Part shown: piece by piece, positions 52,452 to 59,878 of the stretch
Layout: the number at the start of each line of letters is the position of its first letter
How positions within the stretch are numbered: position 1 is the first letter of the stretch
Source: Streptomyces triculaminicus
Lineage (GTDB): Bacteria > Actinomycetota > Actinomycetes > Streptomycetales > Streptomycetaceae
Assembly (NCBI RefSeq): GCF_017349075.1
Contig: NZ_JAFMOF010000005.1
Span: 62,001 to 126,000, forward strand
Direction of reading: 5' to 3'
Length of the DNA stretch: 64,000 nt
Notes under the pieces: model-generated
The model's input: only the letters and a program-made list of their open reading frames with translations
What the model was told of the DNA's origin: nothing
Databases searched by the model: none
Translations under genes and position numbers: made by a program

Positions 52452-52590
52452 GGCGGTGACGGGAACCGCCGTGGACGGACAGAATGCGTAGGACGCCGCC
52501 TCCGTGATCGCGGGCGCGGCGTCCACGCTGGGAGGGGGGCGGTCCGTGACCCGTCGGATCATGCCCCGGTACTGGGCCGAGGAGGACCGG

Positions 52591-53589
52591 GTGACGACCT
52601 ATGACGAGCGAGCGAGCCTGAGCGATCTGACCACGACCGCGGACCGCGTCCGCAGGTCGGTGGAGGGTGTGATCGAGGGCAAGCCGGAGGTCGTACGGCT
52701 GTCGCTGACCGTGCTGCTCGCCGAGGGCCACCTGCTGATCGAGGACGTGCCCGGGGTCGGCAAGACGATGCTCGCCAAGGCGCTGGCGCGGTCGCTGGAC
52801 TGCTCGGTGCGGCGTATCCAGTTCACCCCGGACCTGCTGCCCTCGGACATCACCGGCGTGAGCGTCTACGACCAGCAGCGCCGCGACTTCGAGTTCAAGC
52901 CCGGCGCGATCTTCGCGCAGATCGTGATCGGCGACGAGATCAACCGCGCCTCGCCCAAGACCCAGTCGGCGCTGCTGGAGTCGATGGAGGAGCGCCAGGT
53001 CACCGTCGACGGGCACACCTACGAGCTGCCCGGCCCCTTCATGGTGGTCGCCACGCAGAACCCCGTGGAGATGGAGGGCACGTATCCGCTGCCCGAGGCG
53101 CAGCGCGACCGCTTCATGGCCCGGGTGTCGATGGGCTATCCCAGCCCGGAGGCCGAGCTGCGGATGCTGGACGCCCACGCCGGCTTCTCCCCGCTGGACG
53201 ACCTGCAGCCGGTGGCCCACGCCCACGAGATCGTCAAGATGATCGACGCGGTGCGCTCGGTGCACGTCGCCGAGTCCGTGCGGCGGTACGCGGTCGACCT
53301 GGTCACCGCCACCCGTCACCACCCGGATCTCAGACTCGGCGCGTCGCCCCGCGCGACGCTGCACCTGGTGCGGGCGGCGAAGGCCGCCGCCGCGCTCGCG
53401 GGGCGCGACTTCGCCCTGCCCGACGACGTGCGCGCGCTGGCCGTCGCGGTGCTCGCGCACCGGCTGCTGCCGACCGCGCAGGCCCAGCTCAACCGGCGCA
53501 CGGCCGAGCTGATCGTCATGGACCTCCTGCAGCGCACTCCGCTGCCCGACCCGTTCGGCCAGCAGCCGCCGGGCGCCCGGCGGCTGTGA
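52591..53589 (+). CDS. MoxR family AAA+ ATPase
   Basis: 332 residues. Walker A is LIEDVPGVGKTMLAKALARS, Walker B is IVIGDEINRASPKTQSALLE, sensor 1 lies in PFMVVATQNPVEMEGTYPLP, the arginine finger is in PEAQRDRFMARVSMGYPS, and sensor 2 is GASPRATLHLVRAAKA. MoxR proteins act as chaperones that assemble or insert metal or substrates into partner complexes, often with DUF58 and transglutaminase or VWA partners, as here. The GTG at 52591 with GGAGGA 5 bases upstream is preferred over the in-frame start at 52504. It overlaps the DUF58 gene start by 4 bases. Confidence 0.92.
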   Translation: MTTYDERASLSDLTTTADRVRRSVEGVIEGKPEVVRLSLTVLLAEGHLLIEDVPGVGKTMLAKALARSLDCSVRRIQFTPDLLPSDITGVSVYDQQRRDFEFKPGAIFAQIVIGDEINRASPKTQSALLESMEERQVTVDGHTYELPGPFMVVATQNPVEMEGTYPLPEAQRDRFMARVSMGYPSPEAELRMLDAHAGFSPLDDLQPVAHAHEIVKMIDAVRSVHVAESVRRYAVDLVTATRHHPDLRLGASPRATLHLVRAAKAAAALAGRDFALPDDVRALAVAVLAHRLLPTAQAQLNRRTAELIVMDLLQRTPLPDPFGQQPPGARRL

Positions 53590-54944
53590 TGTCCGCCGGC
53601 GCCGCGCCCCGGCCGGGCCGGCTCAGGAGCCTGGGGGCGGCGTTCGCCGGGCTGACCACCCGGGGCCGCTCGTTCCTGGCGGCCGGCGTCGCCGCGGCCG
53701 GGTGCGCCTACGTCCTGGGCCAGGAGGACCTGCTGCGCGTCGGGCTGTTACTGGCCGTGCTGCCCCTGGTGTGCGTGCTCGTCCTGCAGGCCGGCCGCCA
53801 GCGCGTCACGGGCAGCAGACGGCTGACGCCCGCGCGGGTGTCCGCCCTGGGCGAGGCCCGGGTGAGCCTGCGCCTGGACAACGTCTCGCGGCTGCCCACG
53901 GGCCTGCTGATGCTGCAGGACCGGGTGCCCTACGCCCTGGGCCCGCGCCCGCGCTTCGTGCTGGAGCGCATCGAGCCGGGCGGTCGGCGCGAGGTGTCCT
54001 ACCGGGTCCGTTCCCCCCTGCGCGGCCGCTATCCGCTGGGCCCGCTGCAGCTGCGGCTGAGCGACCCCTTCGGGATGTGCGAGCTGAGCCGGAGCTTCAG
54101 CGCGTACGACGTGCTCACGGTCGTGCCGCGCGTCGACGCGCTGCCGCCCCTGCGGCTGGGCGGCGGGGCCCTGGGCCACGGCGACGGCAGCCTGCGCTCC
54201 CTCGCCCTGGCCGGCGAGGACGACGTCATTCCGCGTGAATACCGCCACGGCGACGACCTGCGCCGGGTGCACTGGCGCTCCACGGCCCGCCATGGCGAGC
54301 TGATGGTGCGCCGCGAGGAGCAGCCCCGGCGGGCGCACTGCACGGTGCTGCTGGACACCCGGGGCGTGGCCTACGAGGGCGCGGGCCCGGACTCGCCGTT
54401 CGAGTGGGCGGTGTCGGGGGCCGCCTCCGCCGCACTGCACCTGCTGGAGCGCGGCTTCACGGTGCGCCTGCTGACCGACACCGGCGGCCTCCTGACGGGG
54501 CCCGGCGGCCCGGACGGGCACGCCGTGCCGGCCGAGGCGGCCGGGCTGCTGCTGGACGCCCTGGCCGTGCTGGACCACTCCGAGGGGACGGACCTGTCCC
54601 CGGCGTACGACGCGCTGCGCGACGGCTCGGGCGAGGGGCTGCTGATCGCCTTCCTCGGCGAGCTGGACGAGCGGCAGGCGGCGGTGGCCGCCCGGATGCG
54701 GCCGCGCGGCGGCACGGCCGTCGCCTTCGTCCTGGACGCGGACGCGTGGGCGGGCCGCGGTGCGGCGGCCGGGGCGGGGCTGCGGCTGCTGCGTGAGGCC
54801 GGGTGGACGGCGCTGGCCGTGGGCCCCGGCGTCACGCTGCCCGCCCTGTGGCGGCTGGCGGGCGCGCCGGGGGTCCGGGAGGACGCGGCCGCCACGGGCG
54901 CGGCGGGTGGCAGGACGGGCACAGCGATGGGGGGCCTGGCATGA
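53586..54944 (+). CDS. DUF58 domain protein, MoxR partner
   Basis: 452 residues with two N-terminal membrane helices (GRSFLAAGVAAAGCAYVLG and LRVGLLLAVLPLVCVLVL). The DUF58 signature is IPREYRHGDDLRRVHWRS followed by ARHGELMVRREEQ; the C-terminal half has a vWA-like look (HCTVLLDTRG). The GTG at 53586 overlaps the MoxR stop (GTGA), and its end overlaps the transglutaminase start, so the three genes form one unit. A TTA leucine codon, rare in Streptomyces, occurs in frame at 53748-53750, so translation may depend on the bldA tRNA. An exact function is not known. Confidence 0.88.
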   Translation: MMSAGAAPRPGRLRSLGAAFAGLTTRGRSFLAAGVAAAGCAYVLGQEDLLRVGLLLAVLPLVCVLVLQAGRQRVTGSRRLTPARVSALGEARVSLRLDNVSRLPTGLLMLQDRVPYALGPRPRFVLERIEPGGRREVSYRVRSPLRGRYPLGPLQLRLSDPFGMCELSRSFSAYDVLTVVPRVDALPPLRLGGGALGHGDGSLRSLALAGEDDVIPREYRHGDDLRRVHWRSTARHGELMVRREEQPRRAHCTVLLDTRGVAYEGAGPDSPFEWAVSGAASAALHLLERGFTVRLLTDTGGLLTGPGGPDGHAVPAEAAGLLLDALAVLDHSEGTDLSPAYDALRDGSGEGLLIAFLGELDERQAAVAARMRPRGGTAVAFVLDADAWAGRGAAAGAGLRLLREAGWTALAVGPGVTLPALWRLAGAPGVREDAAATGAAGGRTGTAMGGLA

Positions 54945-57379
54945 ACGGGCGGGTATGGCCGGCGGTGTGCGGCGCGCTGGCGACGCTCGGGGCGGCCTGC
55001 GCGATGCTGCCGCTGGTCGACCGGACCAGCTGGATCCTGCAGGCCGCGCTGCTGCTGACGGTCCAGAGCGCCGTCGGCGTGGTGGCGCGCCGGGTGCCGC
55101 TGGCCGCGCCCCTGACCATCGCGCTGCAGGCGGTGACCTCGCTGCTGCTGCTGACCGTGGTCTTCGCCCGCGAGCAGGCCGTCGCCGGGGTGCTCCCGGG
55201 ACCGGACGTCCTCCAGCACTTCGACCATCTGCTGCGCGAGAGCCTGGACGACATCGGGCGGTACGCCATCCCGGCGCCGGCGACCGTGGCCCTCAGGCTG
55301 CTGCTGGTCGGCGGGGTGCTGCTGGTCGGCCTGGTCGTGGACGCGCTGGCGGTCACGTACGGCGGCGCGGCCCCGGCGGGCCTGCCGCTGCTCGCGCTGT
55401 ACTCGATCGGCGCCGGGCTGGCCAAGGGCGGCTCGGACTGGCTGTTGTTCCTGCCGGCCGCGGCCGGCTATCTCCTGCTGCTCCTGGCCGAGGGCCGTGA
55501 GCGGCTCTCGCGCTGGGGCCGCGTCTTCGGCGGGCAGCCGCCCTCCGCGGACGGCCCGGCCGCGATCGGGGCGGGCCGCGGGCCGAGCCCCGTCCGCACG
55601 GGCCACCGCATCGGCGCGCTGGTGCTCGGCATCGCGCTGGTGGCGCCGGCGGTGCTGCCGTCGATCGGCGGCGGGCTGCTGCAGCCGCGCGGCCGGGGCG
55701 ACGGACCCGGCGGCTCCGGCGGCACCATCTCGGCGGTCAATCCCCTGGTGTCGCTGCAGAACAGCCTCAACCAGCCGGAGAACCGCGAGGTCCTGCGCTA
55801 TCGCGTCGCCCCTCCGGGGGGTCAGGACCTGTATCTGCGGATCGTCTCCCTCGACCGGTTCGACGGGGCGTCATGGCGGGCCTCGGAGCGGCGGATCACC
55901 AATGTGCCGATGCCGATGCTGCCGGCGCCCACCGGGCTGGCCCCGGAGGTGCGGGCGGACCCGGTCGGGATGTCCGTCGCGGCCGCCGACGGCTACGCCC
56001 AGAACTACCTGCCGATGCCCTATCCCGCCCAGAGCGTCGACAGGCTCACGGGCCAGTGGCGCTACGAGCCCGAGGGCCGCACCCTGGTCGGCGACCACGG
56101 CCAGACCACCCGGGGCCTGCGCTACGAGGTCGCCGTCCTGCGGGTGCAGCCGACGGCCGCGCAGCTCGCGGCCGCCCCGGCGCCTCCCGAGGCGCTGCTG
56201 CGCGAGTACACCCAGGTCCCGGACAACGTGCCGGCGGTGGTGGCCCGGACCGCCCGCGAGGTGACCGCCGGGGCGGCCAACGCCTACGAGCAGGCGATCA
56301 GGCTCCAGGACTTCTTCGCCGTGGGCGGCGGCTTCCGCTACGACACCGAGGTGCGCTCGGGCAGCGGCCACGACGCCATAGCCCGCTTCCTCGAGGAGAA
56401 GCGGGGCTTCTGCGTCCACTTCTCCTTCTCCATGGCGGCCATGGCCCGGACGCTGGGCATTCCCGCCCGGGTGGCGGTCGGCTTCACGCCGGGCAGCCCG
56501 CAGGCGGACGGGTCGATGTCGGTGGGGTCGAAGGACGCGCACGCCTGGCCCGAGCTGTACTTCGAAGGCGCCGGGTGGACGCGGTTCGAGCCCACCCCGA
56601 GCCGGGGCACCCAGCCCGAGTACACGGTCGCCCAGGCGCCCACCGCGCCCGACCCCGGCGCCCCGGTGCCGGCGCCGAGCCGCCGGACCGTCCCGTCGGC
56701 GGCGCCCTCGGTGGATCCGGCGTGCCCGCCGGAGCAGAGGAAACTCGCCGGCTGCCCCGGGCCCGCCTCCCGGGCGAGTGCCGCGGAGACCGGCGGGAGC
56801 ACCTCCCCGCTCACGGTCGCGGGCTTCGCGCTGGCCTGCCTGGCGGCGCTGGCGCTGCCCCTGCTGCCGATGCTGTGGCGGATACGGACCCGGGCCCGGC
56901 GGCTGGGCGGGGCGCGCTCCCCCGGCGAGCCGGCGGCCCGCACGCTGGCCGCCTGGCGCGAGCTGACCGACTCCGCCTGGGACTACGGCATTCCGCCCGA
57001 CGACTCCCGCACCCCCAGGATGGCCGCCGACCGGATCGTGGTGACGGCCCGCCTGGAGGGCCCCGCGGCCGAGGCCGCCGGGCGGGTGGCCACGGCGGTG
57101 GAGCGGACGCTGTACGCCCCCGGCCCGAGCCCGGCCGAGGGGCTGGCCGGCGACGTCGAGCTCGTACGGGCCGGCCTGCACGCCTCGGCCGCTCCCCGGG
57201 CCCGGCTGCGGGCCCGGCTGGCGCCGCGCAGCGCCGTCCGTATCGTGCGGGCCGCCGCCCGCCGCCGCTCGGCGGCCGGCGCCGCGCTGCGCTCCGGGCC
57301 CGTGGGCCGGGCCTGGCGCCGGGTCGGGGCCGCGCTGCGCGGGATCGCCGCGGGGCTCAGGACCGGGCGACGGGGCTGA
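54941..57379 (+). CDS. TgpA-like transglutaminase-domain membrane protein
   Basis: 812 residues. About six N-terminal helices (DUF3488-like; residues 1-190) are followed by an extracytoplasmic transglutaminase core with Cys in KRGFCVHFSFSMAAMARTLG (about residue 490), His in GSKDAHAWPELYFEGAGW (about residue 533) and an acid in RFEPTPS. A further helix (VAGFALACLAALALPLLPML) precedes a DUF4129-like cytoplasmic tail. The ATG at 54941 overlaps the DUF58 stop (ATGA). MoxR-DUF58-transglutaminase operons are common; the target protein is unknown. The tail's C-terminus is Arg/Ala-rich. Confidence 0.9.
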   Translation: MNGRVWPAVCGALATLGAACAMLPLVDRTSWILQAALLLTVQSAVGVVARRVPLAAPLTIALQAVTSLLLLTVVFAREQAVAGVLPGPDVLQHFDHLLRESLDDIGRYAIPAPATVALRLLLVGGVLLVGLVVDALAVTYGGAAPAGLPLLALYSIGAGLAKGGSDWLLFLPAAAGYLLLLLAEGRERLSRWGRVFGGQPPSADGPAAIGAGRGPSPVRTGHRIGALVLGIALVAPAVLPSIGGGLLQPRGRGDGPGGSGGTISAVNPLVSLQNSLNQPENREVLRYRVAPPGGQDLYLRIVSLDRFDGASWRASERRITNVPMPMLPAPTGLAPEVRADPVGMSVAAADGYAQNYLPMPYPAQSVDRLTGQWRYEPEGRTLVGDHGQTTRGLRYEVAVLRVQPTAAQLAAAPAPPEALLREYTQVPDNVPAVVARTAREVTAGAANAYEQAIRLQDFFAVGGGFRYDTEVRSGSGHDAIARFLEEKRGFCVHFSFSMAAMARTLGIPARVAVGFTPGSPQADGSMSVGSKDAHAWPELYFEGAGWTRFEPTPSRGTQPEYTVAQAPTAPDPGAPVPAPSRRTVPSAAPSVDPACPPEQRKLAGCPGPASRASAAETGGSTSPLTVAGFALACLAALALPLLPMLWRIRTRARRLGGARSPGEPAARTLAAWRELTDSAWDYGIPPDDSRTPRMAADRIVVTARLEGPAAEAAGRVATAVERTLYAPGPSPAEGLAGDVELVRAGLHASAAPRARLRARLAPRSAVRIVRAAARRRSAAGAALRSGPVGRAWRRVGAALRGIAAGLRTGRRG

Positions 57380-57440
57380 GGCGTCCCGCACCCGCCGGGC
57401 GGGCGCGGGAACGGCGGCCCCGGACAGGCGGCGGGCGGGT

Positions 57441-57500
57441 CCGGGAAGGCGGTCGAAGGCGAGGGAAGGCGAGGGAAGGCGACCGAAGACGGCGGAAAAG
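57441..57500. repeat. Imperfect 10-bp tandem repeat, six units
   Basis: The units read CCGGGAAGGC, GGTCGAAGGC, GAGGGAAGGC, GAGGGAAGGC, GACCGAAGAC and GGCGGAAAAG, with GAAGGC conserved in four. The period is exactly 10 bases, one DNA turn. The run ends where the terminator stem begins, in the intergenic space between convergent genes. No coding frame or known role was seen. Confidence 0.75.
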
Positions 57501-57539
57501 CCCACGGGGTCCAGGATCGTGTCCTGGCCCCCGTGGGCT
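57499..57539. terminator. Bidirectional terminator between the transglutaminase and DUF3040 genes
   Basis: AGCCCACGGGG-T-CCAGGA (57499-57516) pairs with TCCTGG-C-CCCCGTGGGCT (57522-57539) with one T/C mismatch and a 5-base loop. Located between convergent genes, 26 bases after the DUF3040 stop. Confidence 0.85.
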
Positions 57540-57565
57540 CGGTCCTTGAGGCTCGACTGCCGGGC

Positions 57566-57958
57566 TCAGTGGCCCTGTTCGTCGCGGCGGCGCTGCCAGC
57601 GCTGCTCGATCCGGTCCATCATTCCGCGTCGCCGGACGGCCTGCCGTCGCGGCATGCCCGGTCCGGCGTTCCGCTGCGCGCCGGGCCTGGGCGCCTTGCG
57701 CCACCCCGTCACCGCGAGCACGGCGCAGCTCAGCATGACGAGGAAGCCCACGACGCTGATCCAGATCCGCTGGGCGACCATTCCGGCCATGAGGAGCGCG
57801 ATGCCCACCAGAAAACCCGCGACCGCCTGGTAGACCCGTCGCCGGGTGTACGTGCGCAGGCCGCTGCCCTCGAGCGCTGTCGCGAACTTGGGATCTTCGG
57901 CGTACAGCGCTCGCTCCATCTGCTCGAGCATGCGCTGCTCGTGCTCCGAGAGCGGCAC
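57566..57958 (-). CDS. DUF3040 membrane protein
   Basis: 130 residues. The signature MPLSEHEQRMLEQMERALYAEDPKF, an amphipathic N-terminus, is followed by two helices (VAGFLVGIALLMAGMVAQ, VVGFLVMLSCAVLAVTGW) and a basic tail rich in Arg and Met. DUF3040 proteins are actinobacterial and are often near the dcw cluster. A contribution to division has been suggested for Streptomyces homologues, but I cannot confirm this from the sequence. The GTG start at 57958 has AGGAGG 7-12 bases upstream. The 237 bases upstream (57959-58195) hold a TATCCT-type -10 candidate on the minus strand but no further gene. Confidence 0.9.
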   Translation of the reverse strand: MPLSEHEQRMLEQMERALYAEDPKFATALEGSGLRTYTRRRVYQAVAGFLVGIALLMAGMVAQRIWISVVGFLVMLSCAVLAVTGWRKAPRPGAQRNAGPGMPRRQAVRRRGMMDRIEQRWQRRRDEQGH

Positions 57959-58195
57959 GGAGTCCTCCTACTCGTCGGTCGCGGGGGGCGACCGGGTGCG
58001 ACCCTTTCAGGATAGGCAGGGAATCGCCCCCGTGAAACCCGCCCCTCTGCGCCAATTCGGCCACCGGCCCCGGTGTGGCGATCGATGCCGTCGGGACGTA
58101 CATTCCCTGCTCGCCGATCCGCCATGCCGGACGGTGTCCCCCGATCATACGGGGCGAACGGGCCGACGGGGCGGCCCGTGTGCGCCCGCGCGCGA

Positions 58196-58951
58196 TCAGC
58201 CCCGCTCGGCCAGGACGTGCAGCTGAGTGGCCACGGAGTGGAAGGCGGGCAGCTCGGCCGCGGCGGCCTCGAGGCGCAGGAGCGCGTCCATGGCGCCGGG
58301 CTCGGCGTCGACGAGCACGCCGGGCACCAGGTCGGCGAAGACGCGCACGCCGTGCACCGCCGAGACCTCGAGCCCGGCGTCGGCGACCAGGCCGGAGAGC
58401 TGGTCGGCGGTGAACCGGCGGGCGAGGGCGTCTCCCGCTCCCCACTGGCCCGCGGGGTCGGTGAGCGCCTGGTGGGCCTCGGTGAAGTGCCCGGCCAGGG
58501 CGCGGGCGAGCACGGCGCCGCCGGTCCCGGCGGCGAGCAGGCTGAGGGTGCCGGCGGGGCGCAGCGCGGCGACGGCGTTGCGCACGCTCTCGGCGGGGTC
58601 CTCGACGTACTCCAGCACGCCGTGGCACAGCACGAGGTCGTAGCCGCCGCGCTCGGCGACGTCGAAGAGGCCGTGGGCGTCGCCCTGGACACCGTGGACG
58701 AGGTCGGCGACGCCGGCCTCGGCGGCCCGGCGCTCGAGGGCGAAGAGGGCGTTGGGGCTGGGGTCGACGACGGTGACGCGGTGGCCGAGCCGGGCGAGGG
58801 GGACGGCGAACTTGCCGGAGCCGCCACCGGTGTCGAGGACCTCCAGGGCATCCCGGCCGGCGGCCTTGACCCGGCGGTCCAGGGCGTCCCGCAGGACCTC
58901 CCAGACCACGGCGGTACGGAGGGACGCCCGGGGGCGAAGGGGGTCTGACAC
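58196..58951 (-). CDS. Class I SAM-dependent methyltransferase
   Basis: 251 residues. Motif I is ALEVLDTGGGSGKFAVPLARLG, motif II region is VTVVDPSPNALFALERRA, and VQGDAHGLFD and YDLVLCHGVLEYVEDPAESV correspond to motifs III and IV. There is no signal peptide. The DTGGGSG form of motif I is somewhat unusual, as is the hydrophobic middle LSLLAAGTGGAVLARALAG. The substrate cannot be inferred. The GTG at 58951 has GAGGAG 9 bases upstream. It is the first of two minus-strand genes (DUF3040 follows 237 bases on), and is divergent from the TetR-controlled operon. Confidence 0.87.
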   Translation of the reverse strand: MSDPLRPRASLRTAVVWEVLRDALDRRVKAAGRDALEVLDTGGGSGKFAVPLARLGHRVTVVDPSPNALFALERRAAEAGVADLVHGVQGDAHGLFDVAERGGYDLVLCHGVLEYVEDPAESVRNAVAALRPAGTLSLLAAGTGGAVLARALAGHFTEAHQALTDPAGQWGAGDALARRFTADQLSGLVADAGLEVSAVHGVRVFADLVPGVLVDAEPGAMDALLRLEAAAAELPAFHSVATQLHVLAERG

Positions 58952-59040
58952 GGCGGACGGCTCCTCGGCGGCGGCAGAACGGCTCTTCTCCGGCGACCTT
59001 CGCCGGCGGCCCCAGCCTAATGGGCTTTACCGGGGCGGGG

Positions 59041-59095
59041 TTGACGGGCGGGGCCCGGGGTCCGCCATACTTTTTGCACTGACCGGTCAGTGCAA
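59041..59095 (+). promoter_or_regulatory. Promoter and TetR operator of the ATPase-YhgE-tetR operon
   Basis: TTGACG (59041-59046) and CATACT (59066-59071) with a 19-base spacer make a plausible promoter. Immediately downstream, a perfect 22-bp palindrome runs 59074-59095 with arms TTGCACTGACC and GGTCAGTGCAA, covering the expected transcription start. It lies 15 bases before the first gene. A TetR gene is third in the operon, so autorepression at this site is the simplest reading. Confidence 0.8.
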
Positions 59096-59110
59096 GTTGT
59101 TGGAGGTCGC

Positions 59111-59878
59111 ATGGACGACACCCCGCACGGAGCCGCGATCACGGCCGAGGACTTCGGCCTCGAGGGCCCTCGGGGCTGGGTCTTCCGCGGTGTGGACGTG
59201 AGAGCGGAGCCCGGCTCGCTCGTCGCCGTCACGGGCCCGTCCGGCTCGGGCCGCACCTGTCTTCTGCTCGCGCTGACCGGCCGCATGCGTCCTTCCTCGG
59301 GCACGGCCGCGGTCGCGGGCCTGCCGCTGCCCCGGAGGATGTCCGCCGTCCGCGCCCTGAGCGCGCTCGCGCACGTCCCCGGCGTCACCGAACTCGACCC
59401 CGCCCTGACCGTCGCCGAGCACCTGCGGGAACGGGCCCTGCTGCGGCGGCGGTTCGGCGGCCCGCTGCTCGGCCCGCTCCGCCGGGGCGCCCGCGCGCGG
59501 GAGGAACGCGCGCAGGCCGAGGCGGCGCTCGCCGCCGCCGGCCTCGAGGTGCCGGCCCTGCCCAGGGGCGCCGCCACGGCCGTCCGCGACCTCGGCCGGG
59601 TGGAGGCGCTGCGGCTCTCGCTCGCCCTCGCGCTCGTGGGCCGGCCGCGGCTGATCGCCGTGGACGACGCCGACCTCAAGCTCTCCCCCGCCGAACGCGA
59701 GGAGGTGTGGGCCCTGTTGCGCTCGCTCGCCGCCGCGGGTCCGACCGTGCTCGCGGTGTGCGGCGAACCTCCCGAGGGGGCGATCGTCGTCCCGGCCCGC
59801 GACCACGAGAAGCACGAGAAGCGAGAAAAGCGAGAGAAAGGGGCCTCCGGTGCGCTCGCCGAAACTGGCCGCGCTTGA
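59111..59878 (+). CDS. ABC-type ATPase-like protein with altered Walker motifs, YhgE partner
   Basis: 255 residues. The fold is that of an ABC ATPase, but Walker A reads VTGPSGSGRTCLL (Arg in place of the invariant Lys), the signature region reads RDLGRVEALRLSLALAL with no LSGGQ, and Walker B reads LIAVDDADLKL (Asp-Asp rather than Asp-Glu). A charged repeat EKHEKREKREKGAS closes the protein. These changes suggest weak or lost ATP hydrolysis, so it may be regulatory. The ATG at 59111 has GGAGG 4 bases upstream. The YhgE gene starts 29 bases before its stop, in another frame. It is first in an operon behind a TetR operator. Confidence 0.85.
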   Translation: MDDTPHGAAITAEDFGLEGPRGWVFRGVDVRAEPGSLVAVTGPSGSGRTCLLLALTGRMRPSSGTAAVAGLPLPRRMSAVRALSALAHVPGVTELDPALTVAEHLRERALLRRRFGGPLLGPLRRGARAREERAQAEAALAAAGLEVPALPRGAATAVRDLGRVEALRLSLALALVGRPRLIAVDDADLKLSPAEREEVWALLRSLAAAGPTVLAVCGEPPEGAIVVPARDHEKHEKREKREKGASGALAETGRA

